In this document: in pieces, positions 14,655 to 22,963 of the stretch | Position numbering within the stretch: position 1 is the first letter of the stretch | Layout: every line of letters starts with the position of its first letter | Assembly: GCF_015690355.1 (NCBI RefSeq) | Contig: NZ_JADPRT010000004.1 | Location: 503,888-562,915 of the forward strand | From: Streptacidiphilus fuscans | GTDB taxonomy: Bacteria; Actinomycetota; Actinomycetes; Streptomycetales; Streptomycetaceae | DNA: 59,028 nucleotides | Direction: 5' to 3' | The notes under the pieces: model-generated | Databases searched by the model: none | Seen by the model: only the letters and a program-made list of their open reading frames with translations | What the model was told of the DNA's origin: nothing | Program-made: the position numbers and the translations under genes

Positions 14655-16958
14655 CTAGGCGACGGGTTCAGCCGCGCGGGTGGCGTCCTCGGGCTCCGAC
14701 GGGTGGGTGTGCTGTTGGAGGCGCTCGCCCTCGATGTCGAGGTCGGGCAGGGTGCGGGCGAGCCACTTGGGGAGCCACCATGCGGCACGGCCGGTCAGGG
14801 CAAGGACCGCTGGGACGAAGGTCATCCGGATCACGAAGGCGTCGATCAGGACCCCGACCGCCAGGGCGAACGCGATCTGCTTGAGGATCATGCTGTCGGT
14901 GCCGAGGAAGGACGCGAACACCGAGATCATGATCAGTGCGGCGGCGGTGACGACTCGTCCGCTGTGCCGCGCGCCGCTGTGCACCGAACCGAGTGGGTCA
15001 CGGCTGCGGACGTAGGCCTCGCGCATCCGGGAGACCAGGAAGACCTCGTAGTCCATCGCGAGCCCGAACAGCACCGCGAGCAGCAGGATCGGCAGGAAGC
15101 TGCTCACCGGGCCCGTCGTGTCCAGGCCGAAGAGGCCGCCCAGATGGCCGAGTTGGAAGACGCCGACGACCGCGCCGAGGGTCGCCCCGATCGACAGCAG
15201 GAAGCCCGCCGCGGCCTTGAGCGGCACCACCAACGAGCGGAACACGAGCAGCAGCAGGAGCAGCGAGAGTCCGACCACGACGGCCGTGAACGGCACCAGC
15301 GCGGCGTTGAGCTTGGCGGCGACGTCGATGCTGACGGCGGTGCTGCCGGTGACCTGGATGCTCGCGCCGGTCTGCTGCTGGATCGTGCCCTTGTCCGCGC
15401 GGATGGTGTTGACCAGCGTCTTCGTCGCCTCGTCGCTGGGCGCGCTCTTGGGGATCACCTGGATCAGGGAGGTGTGCGTCGCCGGGTTCGTGACCGGCTT
15501 GCCGACCGCGGCGACGTCGGGGAGCGTGCGCAGCGTCGTGGCGATCTGCTGGGTCGCGGCGGTCGGGTCGCTGCTCGCGCCGGTGTCGGCCAGGACGAGC
15601 AGTGGGCCGTTGAAGCCGGGGCCGAAGGCGGAGCTGATCTCGTCGTAGGCGACGCGCTGCGAAGAGCCCGCCGGGGCGGTGGAGTTGTCCGGCAGGGCCA
15701 GCCGCATGCTGTGCGCGGGCCAGGCCAGCGCGCCAAGTGCCGCGACGACGACGAGCAGGGTCAACAGCGGCTTGCGGGTGACCAGTCGGAACCAACGCTC
15801 GGCGGCGTTGGCCGACTTGGCCGACTTGGCGGGGGTGCCGGGGGTGCCGAGGTTGGCGGACGCGGTGTCGCGCTCGGCCGCGGCGATGGCCTGGTCGCGG
15901 CGGACCGCGCGCGAGCCAGGCTTCGGGGTGAGGCGGCGGCCGGCGAAGCCGAGGATCGCGGGCAGCAGGGTCGTCGCCACCAGCACGGCGGTGAGCACGG
16001 CGCCTGCGGCGGCCAGGCCCATCGCGGTCAGGAAGGGTATGCCGATCACGGTCAGCCCGGCCATGGCGATGACCACGGTCAGCCCGGCGAAGACCACGGC
16101 GCTGCCGGCCGTGCCGACGGCCAGTGCGGCCGACTCCTCCGGGTCCATGCCGTGGGCGAGTTGGGCACGGTGACGGCTGACGATGAAGAGCGCGTAGTCG
16201 ATGCCGACGGCCAGCCCGATCATCAGGGCCAGGCTCTGCGCGGTGGACGAGATCGAGGCGACGCCGGTCAGCGAGAGCAGCCCGAAGATGGCGGTCGCCA
16301 CCCCGAAGATCGCGGTCACCATCGGCACTCCGGCTGTCAGCAGCGAGCCGAAGGTGAGCGTGAGGATGAGCAGCGCGACGCCGACGCCGATCACGTCGGA
16401 GTTCGACTTCGACGGCGCGTTGCCGAACGCCGAGCCGCCGACGACGACATCGACGCTGCTGGCACCTGTGGCCGGGTTCGGGGAGGCGTGTGCGACCGCG
16501 GCGTCGACGGACGACTGGAGGCTGGTCAGCGCGTCCGACTGGAGGCCGCTCTGGGGCACCTCGTACTGGACCTGGGCCACGGCGGTGCTGCCGTCCGGCG
16601 AGACCGTGTGCGCCGCGAACGGGCTGATCACCTTGGCGACCTGCGGTGCGGACTGAGCGGCGGTCACCGCCGCGTCGATGGCGGCGGCGTCAGTGGGGTC
16701 GGTGACCTTCTGCCCGTTCGGCGCGGTGAAGACGAGTTGGGCGCTGGTGCCCGAGGAGGCCGGGAAGTCGGTCTTCATCCGGTCCAGCGCCTGCTGCGAC
16801 TCGGAGCCCGGGATGGTGAAGGTGTTGTCGAACTTCCCGGACCCGCCGAAGGCCACGGTGCAGGCGACGACGGCGGCGACCGCCGCCAGCCAGAGCGCCA
16901 GCACGCTTCGTCGGTGCCGGAAGGCGAACCTGCCGAGACGGTGCAGGTAGGTGGGCAT
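14655..16958 (-). CDS. MMPL-family RND exporter
   Basis: 767-residue inner-membrane transporter with two repeats. Each has one helix, a large extracytoplasmic domain and five helices. N-terminus LHRLGRFAFRHRRSVLALWLAAVAAVV is the MMPL start; FDNTFTIPGSESQQALDRMKTDFP opens the first porter domain; VGIDYALFIVSRHR and the second-repeat FGLAMDYEVFLVSRMREAYV carry the (G)-x-D-Y proton-relay motif of helices TM4 and TM10. Likely proton-driven export of a lipid or hydrophobic drug. The ATG at 16958 has GGAG 8 bases upstream. It is divergent from a TetR gene, and two palindromic operators lie between them. Confidence 0.93.
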   Translation of the reverse strand: MPTYLHRLGRFAFRHRRSVLALWLAAVAAVVACTVAFGGSGKFDNTFTIPGSESQQALDRMKTDFPASSGTSAQLVFTAPNGQKVTDPTDAAAIDAAVTAAQSAPQVAKVISPFAAHTVSPDGSTAVAQVQYEVPQSGLQSDALTSLQSSVDAAVAHASPNPATGASSVDVVVGGSAFGNAPSKSNSDVIGVGVALLILTLTFGSLLTAGVPMVTAIFGVATAIFGLLSLTGVASISSTAQSLALMIGLAVGIDYALFIVSRHRAQLAHGMDPEESAALAVGTAGSAVVFAGLTVVIAMAGLTVIGIPFLTAMGLAAAGAVLTAVLVATTLLPAILGFAGRRLTPKPGSRAVRRDQAIAAAERDTASANLGTPGTPAKSAKSANAAERWFRLVTRKPLLTLLVVVAALGALAWPAHSMRLALPDNSTAPAGSSQRVAYDEISSAFGPGFNGPLLVLADTGASSDPTAATQQIATTLRTLPDVAAVGKPVTNPATHTSLIQVIPKSAPSDEATKTLVNTIRADKGTIQQQTGASIQVTGSTAVSIDVAAKLNAALVPFTAVVVGLSLLLLLLVFRSLVVPLKAAAGFLLSIGATLGAVVGVFQLGHLGGLFGLDTTGPVSSFLPILLLAVLFGLAMDYEVFLVSRMREAYVRSRDPLGSVHSGARHSGRVVTAAALIMISVFASFLGTDSMILKQIAFALAVGVLIDAFVIRMTFVPAVLALTGRAAWWLPKWLARTLPDLDIEGERLQQHTHPSEPEDATRAAEPVA

Positions 16959-17049
16959 GAGGGTGCTCCGTGGTGCGTGCGTGCGTGTGGGCGCAGGCGG
17001 CGAGGGCACATGGGGCACCTTGGCCTGCCGACCTGGGCTGCCGAAGAAG

Positions 17050-17088
17050 TGGCAGTCCTGCCAAAATAGCAAAGTGGCAGAACTGCCA
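17050..17088. promoter_or_regulatory. Twin TetR operators TGGCAG-NN-CTGCCA
   Basis: Two perfect 6+6 palindromes, TGGCAGTCCTGCCA (17050 to 17063) and TGGCAGAACTGCCA (17075 to 17088), are centred 25 bases apart between the divergent MMPL and TetR genes. The intervening 11 bases are AT-rich (AAAATAGCAAA). The strict half-site conservation with different central dinucleotides is what a dimeric repressor leaves behind. TetR binding is inferred from position. Confidence 0.8.
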
Positions 17089-17134
17089 GAATCATCCCTG
17101 AGGCTGAGATGCCCGAGGCTGGGATACTCGTCCC

Positions 17135-17854
17135 GTGGACACGGCAGCGACCGCGCACGCGGCGGAGGAGACGGCGACCGAAGCGACGGCCGAAGTGACG
17201 ACAGAGGCGACGACCGAGGCGACGTCCGAGCCCTTGGGCCGACGCGAGGAGAACAAGCGGCGCACCCACGAGGCGCTCGTCGAGGCCGCTGCGCAGCTGT
17301 TCCAGGAGCGCGGCTTCGCGGCGACGACGGTCCGCGACATCGCGGCGGCGGCCGGGGTGGGGGAGCGGACCTTCTTCCGCTACTTCCCCAGCAAGGAGAG
17401 CCTGGTCCTGCAGCAGGTCGTGGACCTGATCCCGCTGCTCGGGGCCGGGGTCCGCGCCCGCCCGGCGGACGAGCCCCCGCTGGTCGCGCTGCGTGAGGCA
17501 CTGCTGGAGCTGGCCCGGCGGCACGAGACCAATCCGGCGATTCTGCTCGCCGTTCCCGGCCCGTTGCAGTTGGAGGCGCAGGGGCGCCTCGACGTCCCCG
17601 GCCGTGGCGACCGGTTCCTGCTCTACGACCTCGAAGAGGCCGTGGCCGCCGCGTTCCGGGAGCGGCTGGGGGCAGCGGAGGGAACGGGTACCGGGGTCGA
17701 GGGGGCTGCGTTTCGGGCGAGCGTGCTGAGCCGCGCGGGTGTGGGGGTGCTGCGGGCCGTGCGGCTCGCCTACGGGCGGCTCTCGGAGGCGGAGCGGGAG
17801 GCGGTCGACCCGGTCGAGTTGCTCCGGACCGGATTCGCCGCGCTGGAGGGCTGA
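17135..17854 (+). CDS. TetR-family repressor of the MMPL exporter
   Basis: 239-residue regulator. A 35-residue Thr/Glu/Ala-rich tail precedes the HTH: RRTHEALVEAAAQLFQERGFAATTVRDIAAAAGVGERTFFRYFPSKESLV, a textbook TetR domain with recognition helix VGERTFFRYF. The C-terminal half is an Ala/Leu-rich ligand-binding bundle. Start is GTG at 17135. Divergent orientation and the twin palindromes in the 176-base gap imply control of the exporter and of itself, with release by a hydrophobic ligand the exporter may remove. Confidence 0.92.
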   Translation: MDTAATAHAAEETATEATAEVTTEATTEATSEPLGRREENKRRTHEALVEAAAQLFQERGFAATTVRDIAAAAGVGERTFFRYFPSKESLVLQQVVDLIPLLGAGVRARPADEPPLVALREALLELARRHETNPAILLAVPGPLQLEAQGRLDVPGRGDRFLLYDLEEAVAAAFRERLGAAEGTGTGVEGAAFRASVLSRAGVGVLRAVRLAYGRLSEAEREAVDPVELLRTGFAALEG

Positions 17855-18006
17855 ACGGCTCGGGCGCTGATCGTCGGAGGCCGTCGGCGTGCGAAGCGTC
17901 CGATCCGGTAGGTCGCCCCCGCCCGGGGAGCGCCCAGGAAGCGCGCGTATGCTCGCTGGGACAGCGCGGTGTCCAGCAGCGCGGCGTACAGCAGGAGGAT
18001 GTGCCG

Positions 18007-18450
18007 GTGGCCGGGGAGATGGTGATCCGGGCGGAGGCGCCTCCGCTGCGGACTGCGAGCGTGCTCGGGGTTCTCGTCGACGGCGAACGCGTGGGCGAGG
18101 TCAAGCAGGGCAGTCTGGCCCGCTTCCCGCTCGACGCCGGATCGCACACCGTGCGCGTCACGGCCAAGGGCGGTCGGTCCAACGACGTCGTGATCGAGAT
18201 GCCCGAGGAGGGCGCGTACCGGGTGCAGGTCACCAGCACGGGCATGTCGCTGCTGGTCGGCATCCTGCCGTTCCTGTATGTGGTGTTCGGCTTCGTGCCG
18301 GGCCTGCTGATGCGCGTCGTCGCCCAGGGCGTCGTGGCCGAGGGAACTCCGTCGCAGGCTGCGGCCGAGGCCGTCGATCCGGGCGAGGCGGCTCCGAACG
18401 GCCTCTGGTGGCAGGCCGACCCAAAGCTGGCCAAGCGCTTCCAGAGCTGA
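18007..18450 (+). CDS. PEGA-like membrane-associated hypothetical protein
   Basis: 147-residue protein. Residues 1 to 75 (RAEAPPLRTASVLGVLVDGERVGEVKQGSLARFPLDAGSHTVRVTA) read as a small beta-sandwich of PEGA/carboxypeptidase-regulatory type; then one strong membrane segment, MSLLVGILPFLYVVFGFVPGLLMRVV, and a polar C-terminus ending WWQADPKLAKRFQS. GTG at 18007 is chosen because AGGAGG ends 8 bases upstream; a GTG at 18001 would be only 2 bases from it. TATGCT at about 17949 may be the minus-10 box. Function unknown. Confidence 0.62.
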   Translation: MAGEMVIRAEAPPLRTASVLGVLVDGERVGEVKQGSLARFPLDAGSHTVRVTAKGGRSNDVVIEMPEEGAYRVQVTSTGMSLLVGILPFLYVVFGFVPGLLMRVVAQGVVAEGTPSQAAAEAVDPGEAAPNGLWWQADPKLAKRFQS

Positions 18451-18485
18451 CGGCCGTCCCGACGGTGAGCCCGTAGCATCGGCGT

Positions 18486-19088
18486 ATGGATCAGCGCCGG
18501 ATGGATCACCGGGACGTCGACGCTGCGGTCGCCGAGATGCTGCGTGTGCTGGGGCCGCACACGTCCGAGGACTGGTCCGGCCCGGCGGGCACGCTCAGCT
18601 GGAGCTGCCGCGAGACGGCCGCGCATGTGGCACATGATCTGTTCGCCTACGCCTGCCAGTTGACGGCTCGTCCGGACGACGCCTACCTGCCGCTCGATCT
18701 GACGGTCCGTCCGTCCGCCTCCCTGACGGAGGTGTTGCAGGCGGTCTCGGCCTGCGGCGGGCTGCTGTCCGCCGCGTTGGCCGCAGCCCCGCCGGAGGCG
18801 CGGGCCTGGCACTGGGGTCCGACGGACCCGACCGGCTTCGCGGCCATGGGCGTGACCGAGACCCTGGTCCACACCCACGACATCACCACCGGTCTCGGCC
18901 TGGTCTGGGAGCCGCCCGCCGATGCCGCCGCAGCGGCCCTGATCAGGCTGTTCCCGGACGCGCCGAGCACCGCCGAGGGCGCGGTCACGCCGGGGCAGGC
19001 GCTGCTCTGGTGCACCGGGCGCACGACCCTTCCTGGCTTGCCGCGCCGGACCTCCTGGACCTGGCGGGCCGCCGTCGCGGAGGAGTGA
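18486..19088 (+). CDS. MDMPI_N/DinB-like mycothiol-dependent enzyme family protein
   Basis: 200-residue four-helix-bundle protein of the maleylpyruvate-isomerase N-terminal family. WSGPAGTLSWSCRETAAHVAHDLFAYACQL carries the first conserved His (HVAHDL), and GVTETLVHTHDITTGLGL carries the ETLVHTHDI metal-binding motif, in which two His bind zinc and mycothiol in characterised relatives. The C-terminal ~40 residues are short and Arg/Trp rich. Cytoplasmic thiol-transferase or isomerase activity is probable; the substrate is not indicated. A truncated GNAT frame follows after 5 bases and may be co-transcribed. Confidence 0.8.
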   Translation: MDQRRMDHRDVDAAVAEMLRVLGPHTSEDWSGPAGTLSWSCRETAAHVAHDLFAYACQLTARPDDAYLPLDLTVRPSASLTEVLQAVSACGGLLSAALAAAPPEARAWHWGPTDPTGFAAMGVTETLVHTHDITTGLGLVWEPPADAAAAALIRLFPDAPSTAEGAVTPGQALLWCTGRTTLPGLPRRTSWTWRAAVAEE

Positions 19089-19093
19089 GTGCC

Positions 19094-19345
19094 GTGACGG
19101 ACTTCCGCGTACGCGCCGCCGGTGCGGGGGACCGCGCGTGGATCGCCGAGTTGCTCGGTGCGTGGTTGGTGACCACCAATGACAACCTCGACGCGCTGCG
19201 GTTCTACCAGCGACGTGGCCTGCGGATCGTCGGCGTTGCGCCGGGTGCGGTGGACGCGGCGCGGCGCTTCAAGCCGTCCATCCCGGTGACCGGCGAGTAC
19301 GGCATCCCGCTGCGCGACGAGCTGACGCTCGAACTGCGCTGGTAG
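19094..19345 (+). pseudogene. GNAT acetyltransferase with internal deletion
   Basis: 83 residues remain of a protein normally about 150 to 160 long. The first 20 (TDFRVRAAGAGDRAWIAELL) are a GNAT N-terminus; the next residues jump straight to LVTTNDNLDALRFYQRRGLRIVGVAPGAVDAAR, the family's C-terminal part, and the tail IPVTGEYGIPLRDELTLEL is intact. The missing middle would contain the acetyl-CoA-binding motif A. The frame is preserved, so it is an in-frame deletion of roughly 65 to 75 codons. GTG at 19094 has GGAG 8 bases upstream. Enzymatic activity is not expected. Confidence 0.75.
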
Positions 19346-19361
19346 CGACCGCTCCTGGGGC

Positions 19362-20168
19362 TCACTGTGCCGCCGCCGCGTCGGTGGTACGGCCGCTGGT
19401 GCCTCCGCCGCTGGAAGGGTGGAACTGCGCGTACAGGACGGTCGCGTCGTCGTGGCGCTTGCCGCGGAACGAGCCTTCGGCCAGGTCGAGTTCGTGCTTG
19501 CGGACGGCGTCGACGAGATGGGACGGGCCGTCCGTGCCGAGCGCGTCGAGGAGTCCGGGCCAGGTCCAGCCGAAGCGGTCCACCAGGCGGCCGATGCCGT
19601 CGGAGAGCGCGGCCACGTCACGGACGCGGGAGAGGGAGTGGGAGGCGGTGACCGCCTGCTCCGCCGCCTCGGGGCGGGCCGAGGCGACCCAGAAGCCGCC
19701 GGGGGCGTTGCGCAGGCGGCTCACCGACTCCCGGTCGTAGGCGGGCAGATGGTCGATCCGGTCGTCGGCGTGGACCTCGACGCGGCCGTCCACGCCGCGG
19801 ACCACGATCGGGGAGTCGGCCAGCACCAGGCAGTCCAGCCGGTCCGCGTCCGGGGCGACGCGGAGCAGTGCCACCGTCGCTGACGGACTGTCAGGGTTGT
19901 CGAGGTCGCACTGCGGATGCAGGTCCCGGGTGCGCAGGATCGCCTGGCGCAGCACCTCCGGCAGCGGCTCGTCCGGATGCGACAGCAGGAAGCCCGCCAG
20001 CTCCGCGCCCAGCCGCTGGACGAACCACGCCACGTCGTGGACGCAGCCGGTCGGCAGGCCACTGGCGGTTGCCCCGTCCAGCACGAGCGCGAACAGTGGT
20101 CCGGCGATGACGAAGTCCTCGTTGGCGGCGGTGTCCGGGCTCGGCTCGCAGGCGTAGCTGATCTGCAC
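19362..20168 (-). CDS. PP2C-family protein phosphatase
   Basis: 268-residue metal-dependent Ser/Thr phosphatase-like protein. Acidic metal ligands are visible in order: NEDF near residue 17, LVLDGATASG near 28, ALSDGIGRL near 188 and GKRHDDATVLYAQF near 238. No membrane segment or sensor domain. The spacing fits the short bacterial PPM class, and it may antagonise a Ser/Thr kinase encoded elsewhere. A Ser/Gly-rich tail of about 15 residues ends the protein. It is divergent from the small hypothetical gene at 20288. Confidence 0.82.
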   Translation of the reverse strand: MQISYACEPSPDTAANEDFVIAGPLFALVLDGATASGLPTGCVHDVAWFVQRLGAELAGFLLSHPDEPLPEVLRQAILRTRDLHPQCDLDNPDSPSATVALLRVAPDADRLDCLVLADSPIVVRGVDGRVEVHADDRIDHLPAYDRESVSRLRNAPGGFWVASARPEAAEQAVTASHSLSRVRDVAALSDGIGRLVDRFGWTWPGLLDALGTDGPSHLVDAVRKHELDLAEGSFRGKRHDDATVLYAQFHPSSGGGTSGRTTDAAAAQ

Positions 20169-20287
20169 GGCGCTGGGGCTCCTTCAGGCTCTCTGTTGCG
20201 CGATCTCCGTCGGTGCTCTTCCCCGATCATGCCCGTCCTCACGTGTCCCGGCCCAGCGACACGGGCGCTGTGCCTAGGCTGTCGTGC

Positions 20288-20737
20288 ATGGACCGCGACT
20301 TGGAGCACGGGCACGCGCACGGCACGCCGGCGAGCACCGCAGACCCCGGCGTCGACGGCATCGGGCCGAAGCGCCTCGACCCGCCCGCAGCCGCCGCGTT
20401 GCTGCGCCTGGCGGCGCGGGTGGAACGCGATCTGTTGGCCGCCGGTCTGGAGGCCAAGCCGTACGAGGTGACGCCCTCCACCCGCGCCGGGGCCGAGGTC
20501 GAGGTCGACGCGTTCGACGACGCGGTGGGTGGCGTGTGGCTGCACTGGCGGGTGCACCCGGACGTCGACGCGGAGACGGAGGCGGGCGGATCGGTCCGGA
20601 TCGTCATGGCCGAGGCGCTGGTCCGCACGCTCGCCGCCCTCGGGTACCGCAGTGAGCACGGGCAGGACAGCCTGCGGCCGTACGCGGTCCGCGTGCTGTC
20701 GGGACCGCCGGAGGGGCAGGCCGGGGCCGGCCGGTAA
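20288..20737 (+). CDS. Conserved hypothetical protein
   Basis: 149-residue soluble protein. After a polar His-rich start (MDRDLEHGHAHG), it has LDPPAAAALLRLAARVERDLLAAGLEAKPYEVTPSTRAGAEVEVDAFDD, then WLHWRVHPDV and a helix VMAEALVRTLAALGY. It looks like a small alpha/beta protein conserved among streptomycetes with no assigned function. The ATG at 20288 starts just after the region complementary to the phosphatase leader; earlier in-frame codons lie in that leader and were rejected. Confidence 0.6.
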   Translation: MDRDLEHGHAHGTPASTADPGVDGIGPKRLDPPAAAALLRLAARVERDLLAAGLEAKPYEVTPSTRAGAEVEVDAFDDAVGGVWLHWRVHPDVDAETEAGGSVRIVMAEALVRTLAALGYRSEHGQDSLRPYAVRVLSGPPEGQAGAGR

Positions 20738-20935
20738 CGCGTTGCCGGAGTCGTGGGGCGTGTACTAACGTCGGTTCTGTGACTGCCGGGTCGGCCATGG
20801 GCCATGCACGAGACAGGCGCCCGGCAAGGGCGTGAGCGCAGGGTGGGCCAGGGGCCCACCGCTTCTTCGAGATCCCGTCCTTCGGGGCCCCTTTCTTCGG
20901 GCCCGTCCGAACTTCGATCCGGAGAGCACACTCTG

Positions 20936-21355
20936 ATGACTGATCAATTCCCTGGCACCACCAGCACTGGCACCACCACGGTCCAGCTCAACCACACTGC
21001 GGTCCTGGCCAAGGACCGGCAGGTGTCCGCCGAGTTCCTGGCCGAGATCCTCGGCCTCACCGTCGGCGCGCCGTTCGGCCCGTTCCTGCCGATCGAGCTC
21101 GGCAACGGCGTCACGCTCGACTACTACGAGCTGCGCGACCAGCCCGTCCAGAGCCAGCACTACGCCTTCCTGGTGCCGGACGAGGCGTTCGACGGCATGA
21201 TCGCCCGCCTGGAGGCGGCGCACGTGACCTACTACGGCGACCCCCAGCACACCCGGCCGGGCGAGCTCAGCGCCTACTTCGGCGGCCGTGGGGCGTACTT
21301 CGAGGACCCCGACGGCCACAACATGGAGATCCTGACCCGCCCCTACACCCGCTGA
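20936..21355 (+). CDS. VOC (glyoxalase/dioxygenase) superfamily protein
   Basis: 139-residue single vicinal-oxygen-chelate module pair. VQLNHTAVLAKDRQVSAEFLAEILGL gives the first metal-position His; YFEDPDGHNMEILTRPY gives the canonical second half ending with E of HNMEIL. HYAFLVPDEAFDGMIARL lies between. Metal-dependent lyase, isomerase, dioxygenase or drug-binding activity cannot be distinguished. The ATG at 20936 has GGAGAG about 11 bases upstream; the longer reading frame begins in the leader and is not family-like. Convergent with the decarboxylase. Confidence 0.85.
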   Translation: MTDQFPGTTSTGTTTVQLNHTAVLAKDRQVSAEFLAEILGLTVGAPFGPFLPIELGNGVTLDYYELRDQPVQSQHYAFLVPDEAFDGMIARLEAAHVTYYGDPQHTRPGELSAYFGGRGAYFEDPDGHNMEILTRPYTR

Positions 21356-21368
21356 ATCAGCCGGCCTC

Positions 21369-22895
21369 TCAGGCGGGAGCGACGACGCGCAGTCGCCTCA
21401 CGCCGGGGTCCTCGGCCCCGCGCACGTGGCCGCCCGGCGTGGCGGCGGTGTCCCGCAGGAAGGCGACCAGTTCGGCGGTGACCACCTCGCCGGGCAGGAC
21501 GTTGGGGATGCCGGGCGGGTAGGCGGCGAGGGTGGCCGCCGAGACCCGCCCGACGGCCTCGTCGGCCGGGACGGCGCGGCTGGGCGCGAAGAACGCCTCG
21601 CGCGGTGTCATCCGCATCTCGCCGGGAGCGGGGAGCTTGAGATGCTCACGCTCCTGGCGGGGTGCCGGCTGGGGCGGCAGCGCGTGCAACGCGTCGACGA
21701 AGCGGAGCGCGTCCGGAGCCGCGCCGGCCCCGACCACGGCGACGATCGCGGAGTCGGTGGCGACCTCGACCAGGACCTGATGGTCCGTCATGAGAAGCTG
21801 CTGCGCCTCGTGACCGGTGATGCCGCCGATGCGGGTGTCGACGGCCACGCGCAGCGGGTCGGCGGCGGCGATGTCGGGGAACTGGCCGAAGCCGTCGCCG
21901 ACCACGGCGAAGCGTCCGCGCGCCCGTATCTGATCGCGCATCAGATCGGCCGCCCGCAGCGACGTCTCGACGAGTCCGGGGTCGGTCGCCAGGCGGCGGC
22001 GGGTCAGGTCCAGGGAGCCGATCAGCAGGGCGCTCTCGCTGGTGGACTGGGTGAGGTGGAACGCCCGGTCCAGCACGGGTTCGAGGGCGTCGGCGAACGG
22101 TCCGTCGCCGAGGTGGAGCATGGCCGACTGGGTCAGGCTGCCGCCGAGCTTGTGGGTGCTGGAGATCACCAGATCCGCGCCCAGGGCGAGGGCGTTCTGC
22201 GGGAGCGACGGATGGAATCCGAAGTGGGCTCCCCAGGCCTCGTCCACCACCAGCGGCACGCCGGCCGCGTGGGCGGCGTCGGCCAGGGCGCGGACGTCGG
22301 CCACCGCGCCGAAGTAACTGGGCGTCACCACATAGGCCGCAGCCGCGTCCGGGTGCTCGGCGAGGGCGACGGCCAGGTCGTGGGCGGTGACGCCGTGGGC
22401 GATGCCGAGGTCGTGGTCCACGCTCGGCTGGACGAAGGCGGCCCGGAAGCCGGACAGCACCAGCCCGTCCACGACGCTGGAGTGCACGCTGCGCTGCACG
22501 ACCAGCGGCGCGTCCTCGGTGTGGCGGCTCAGCGCGCGGAGGGCGAGCACGGCGATGCGGTTGCCCTGGGACGCGCCGTTGGTGAGGAACCAGGTCCGTC
22601 GCGCGCCCCAGGCCTCGGCGGCGAGCCGCAGCGCCTGGCTGCGCGGGTTGTCCGCGCCCTTGTCGATCCCGTCGAGCAGCGGTGGGACGTCCAGGCGCAG
22701 TGGGGCGTCGCCGGTGAAGGCGGCGAGTTGCGCGAAGGCGTCCGGGTCGGCGGCGTGGCCGGGGACGTTGAGCCGGAGCCAGGGCGTGCGCGCGTGGGCG
22801 GTCAACGCGTCGGCGTACGGCGCGGCGGACTGGGCCAGGGGCTGGGCGAGGAGCTGGGCGATGGACAGGGTGCGGGCGCGGTTCTCGGTGGACAC
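21369..22895 (-). CDS. PLP-dependent Orn/Lys/Arg-type decarboxylase
   Basis: 508-residue fold-type I PLP enzyme of the group that includes arginine, lysine and ornithine decarboxylases (SpeA/Cad type without the N-terminal wing domain). LRLNVPGHAADPDAF is the PGH substrate loop; FLTNGASQGNRIAVLAL the cofactor-phosphate loop; VVDEAWGAHFGFHPSLP the Asp that holds the pyridine ring; and SSTHKLGGSLTQSAMLH the Schiff-base Lys. The C-terminal domain runs to YPPGIPNVLPGEVVTAELV. The substrate is not resolved. Start is either GTG 22895 or ATG 22919; GTG leaves 68 bases for divergent promoters shared with the LysR gene, its likely regulator. Confidence 0.88.
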   Translation of the reverse strand: MSTENRARTLSIAQLLAQPLAQSAAPYADALTAHARTPWLRLNVPGHAADPDAFAQLAAFTGDAPLRLDVPPLLDGIDKGADNPRSQALRLAAEAWGARRTWFLTNGASQGNRIAVLALRALSRHTEDAPLVVQRSVHSSVVDGLVLSGFRAAFVQPSVDHDLGIAHGVTAHDLAVALAEHPDAAAAYVVTPSYFGAVADVRALADAAHAAGVPLVVDEAWGAHFGFHPSLPQNALALGADLVISSTHKLGGSLTQSAMLHLGDGPFADALEPVLDRAFHLTQSTSESALLIGSLDLTRRRLATDPGLVETSLRAADLMRDQIRARGRFAVVGDGFGQFPDIAAADPLRVAVDTRIGGITGHEAQQLLMTDHQVLVEVATDSAIVAVVGAGAAPDALRFVDALHALPPQPAPRQEREHLKLPAPGEMRMTPREAFFAPSRAVPADEAVGRVSAATLAAYPPGIPNVLPGEVVTAELVAFLRDTAATPGGHVRGAEDPGVRRLRVVAPA

Positions 22896-22963
22896 GGGTC
22901 GAGAATGACACCGAGTCATCGGCAGAGGAATACTGGAAAGATCTGCCTCCCTCCATAGAGAGT

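Noticed and set aside
16959..18878. Long open minus-strand frame extending the MMPL gene upstream by 640 codons
   Set aside because: The extra part is antisense to the TetR, PEGA-like and MDMPI genes, is Arg/Pro/Ala-rich, and the MMPL protein begins normally at 16958 with a ribosome-binding site.
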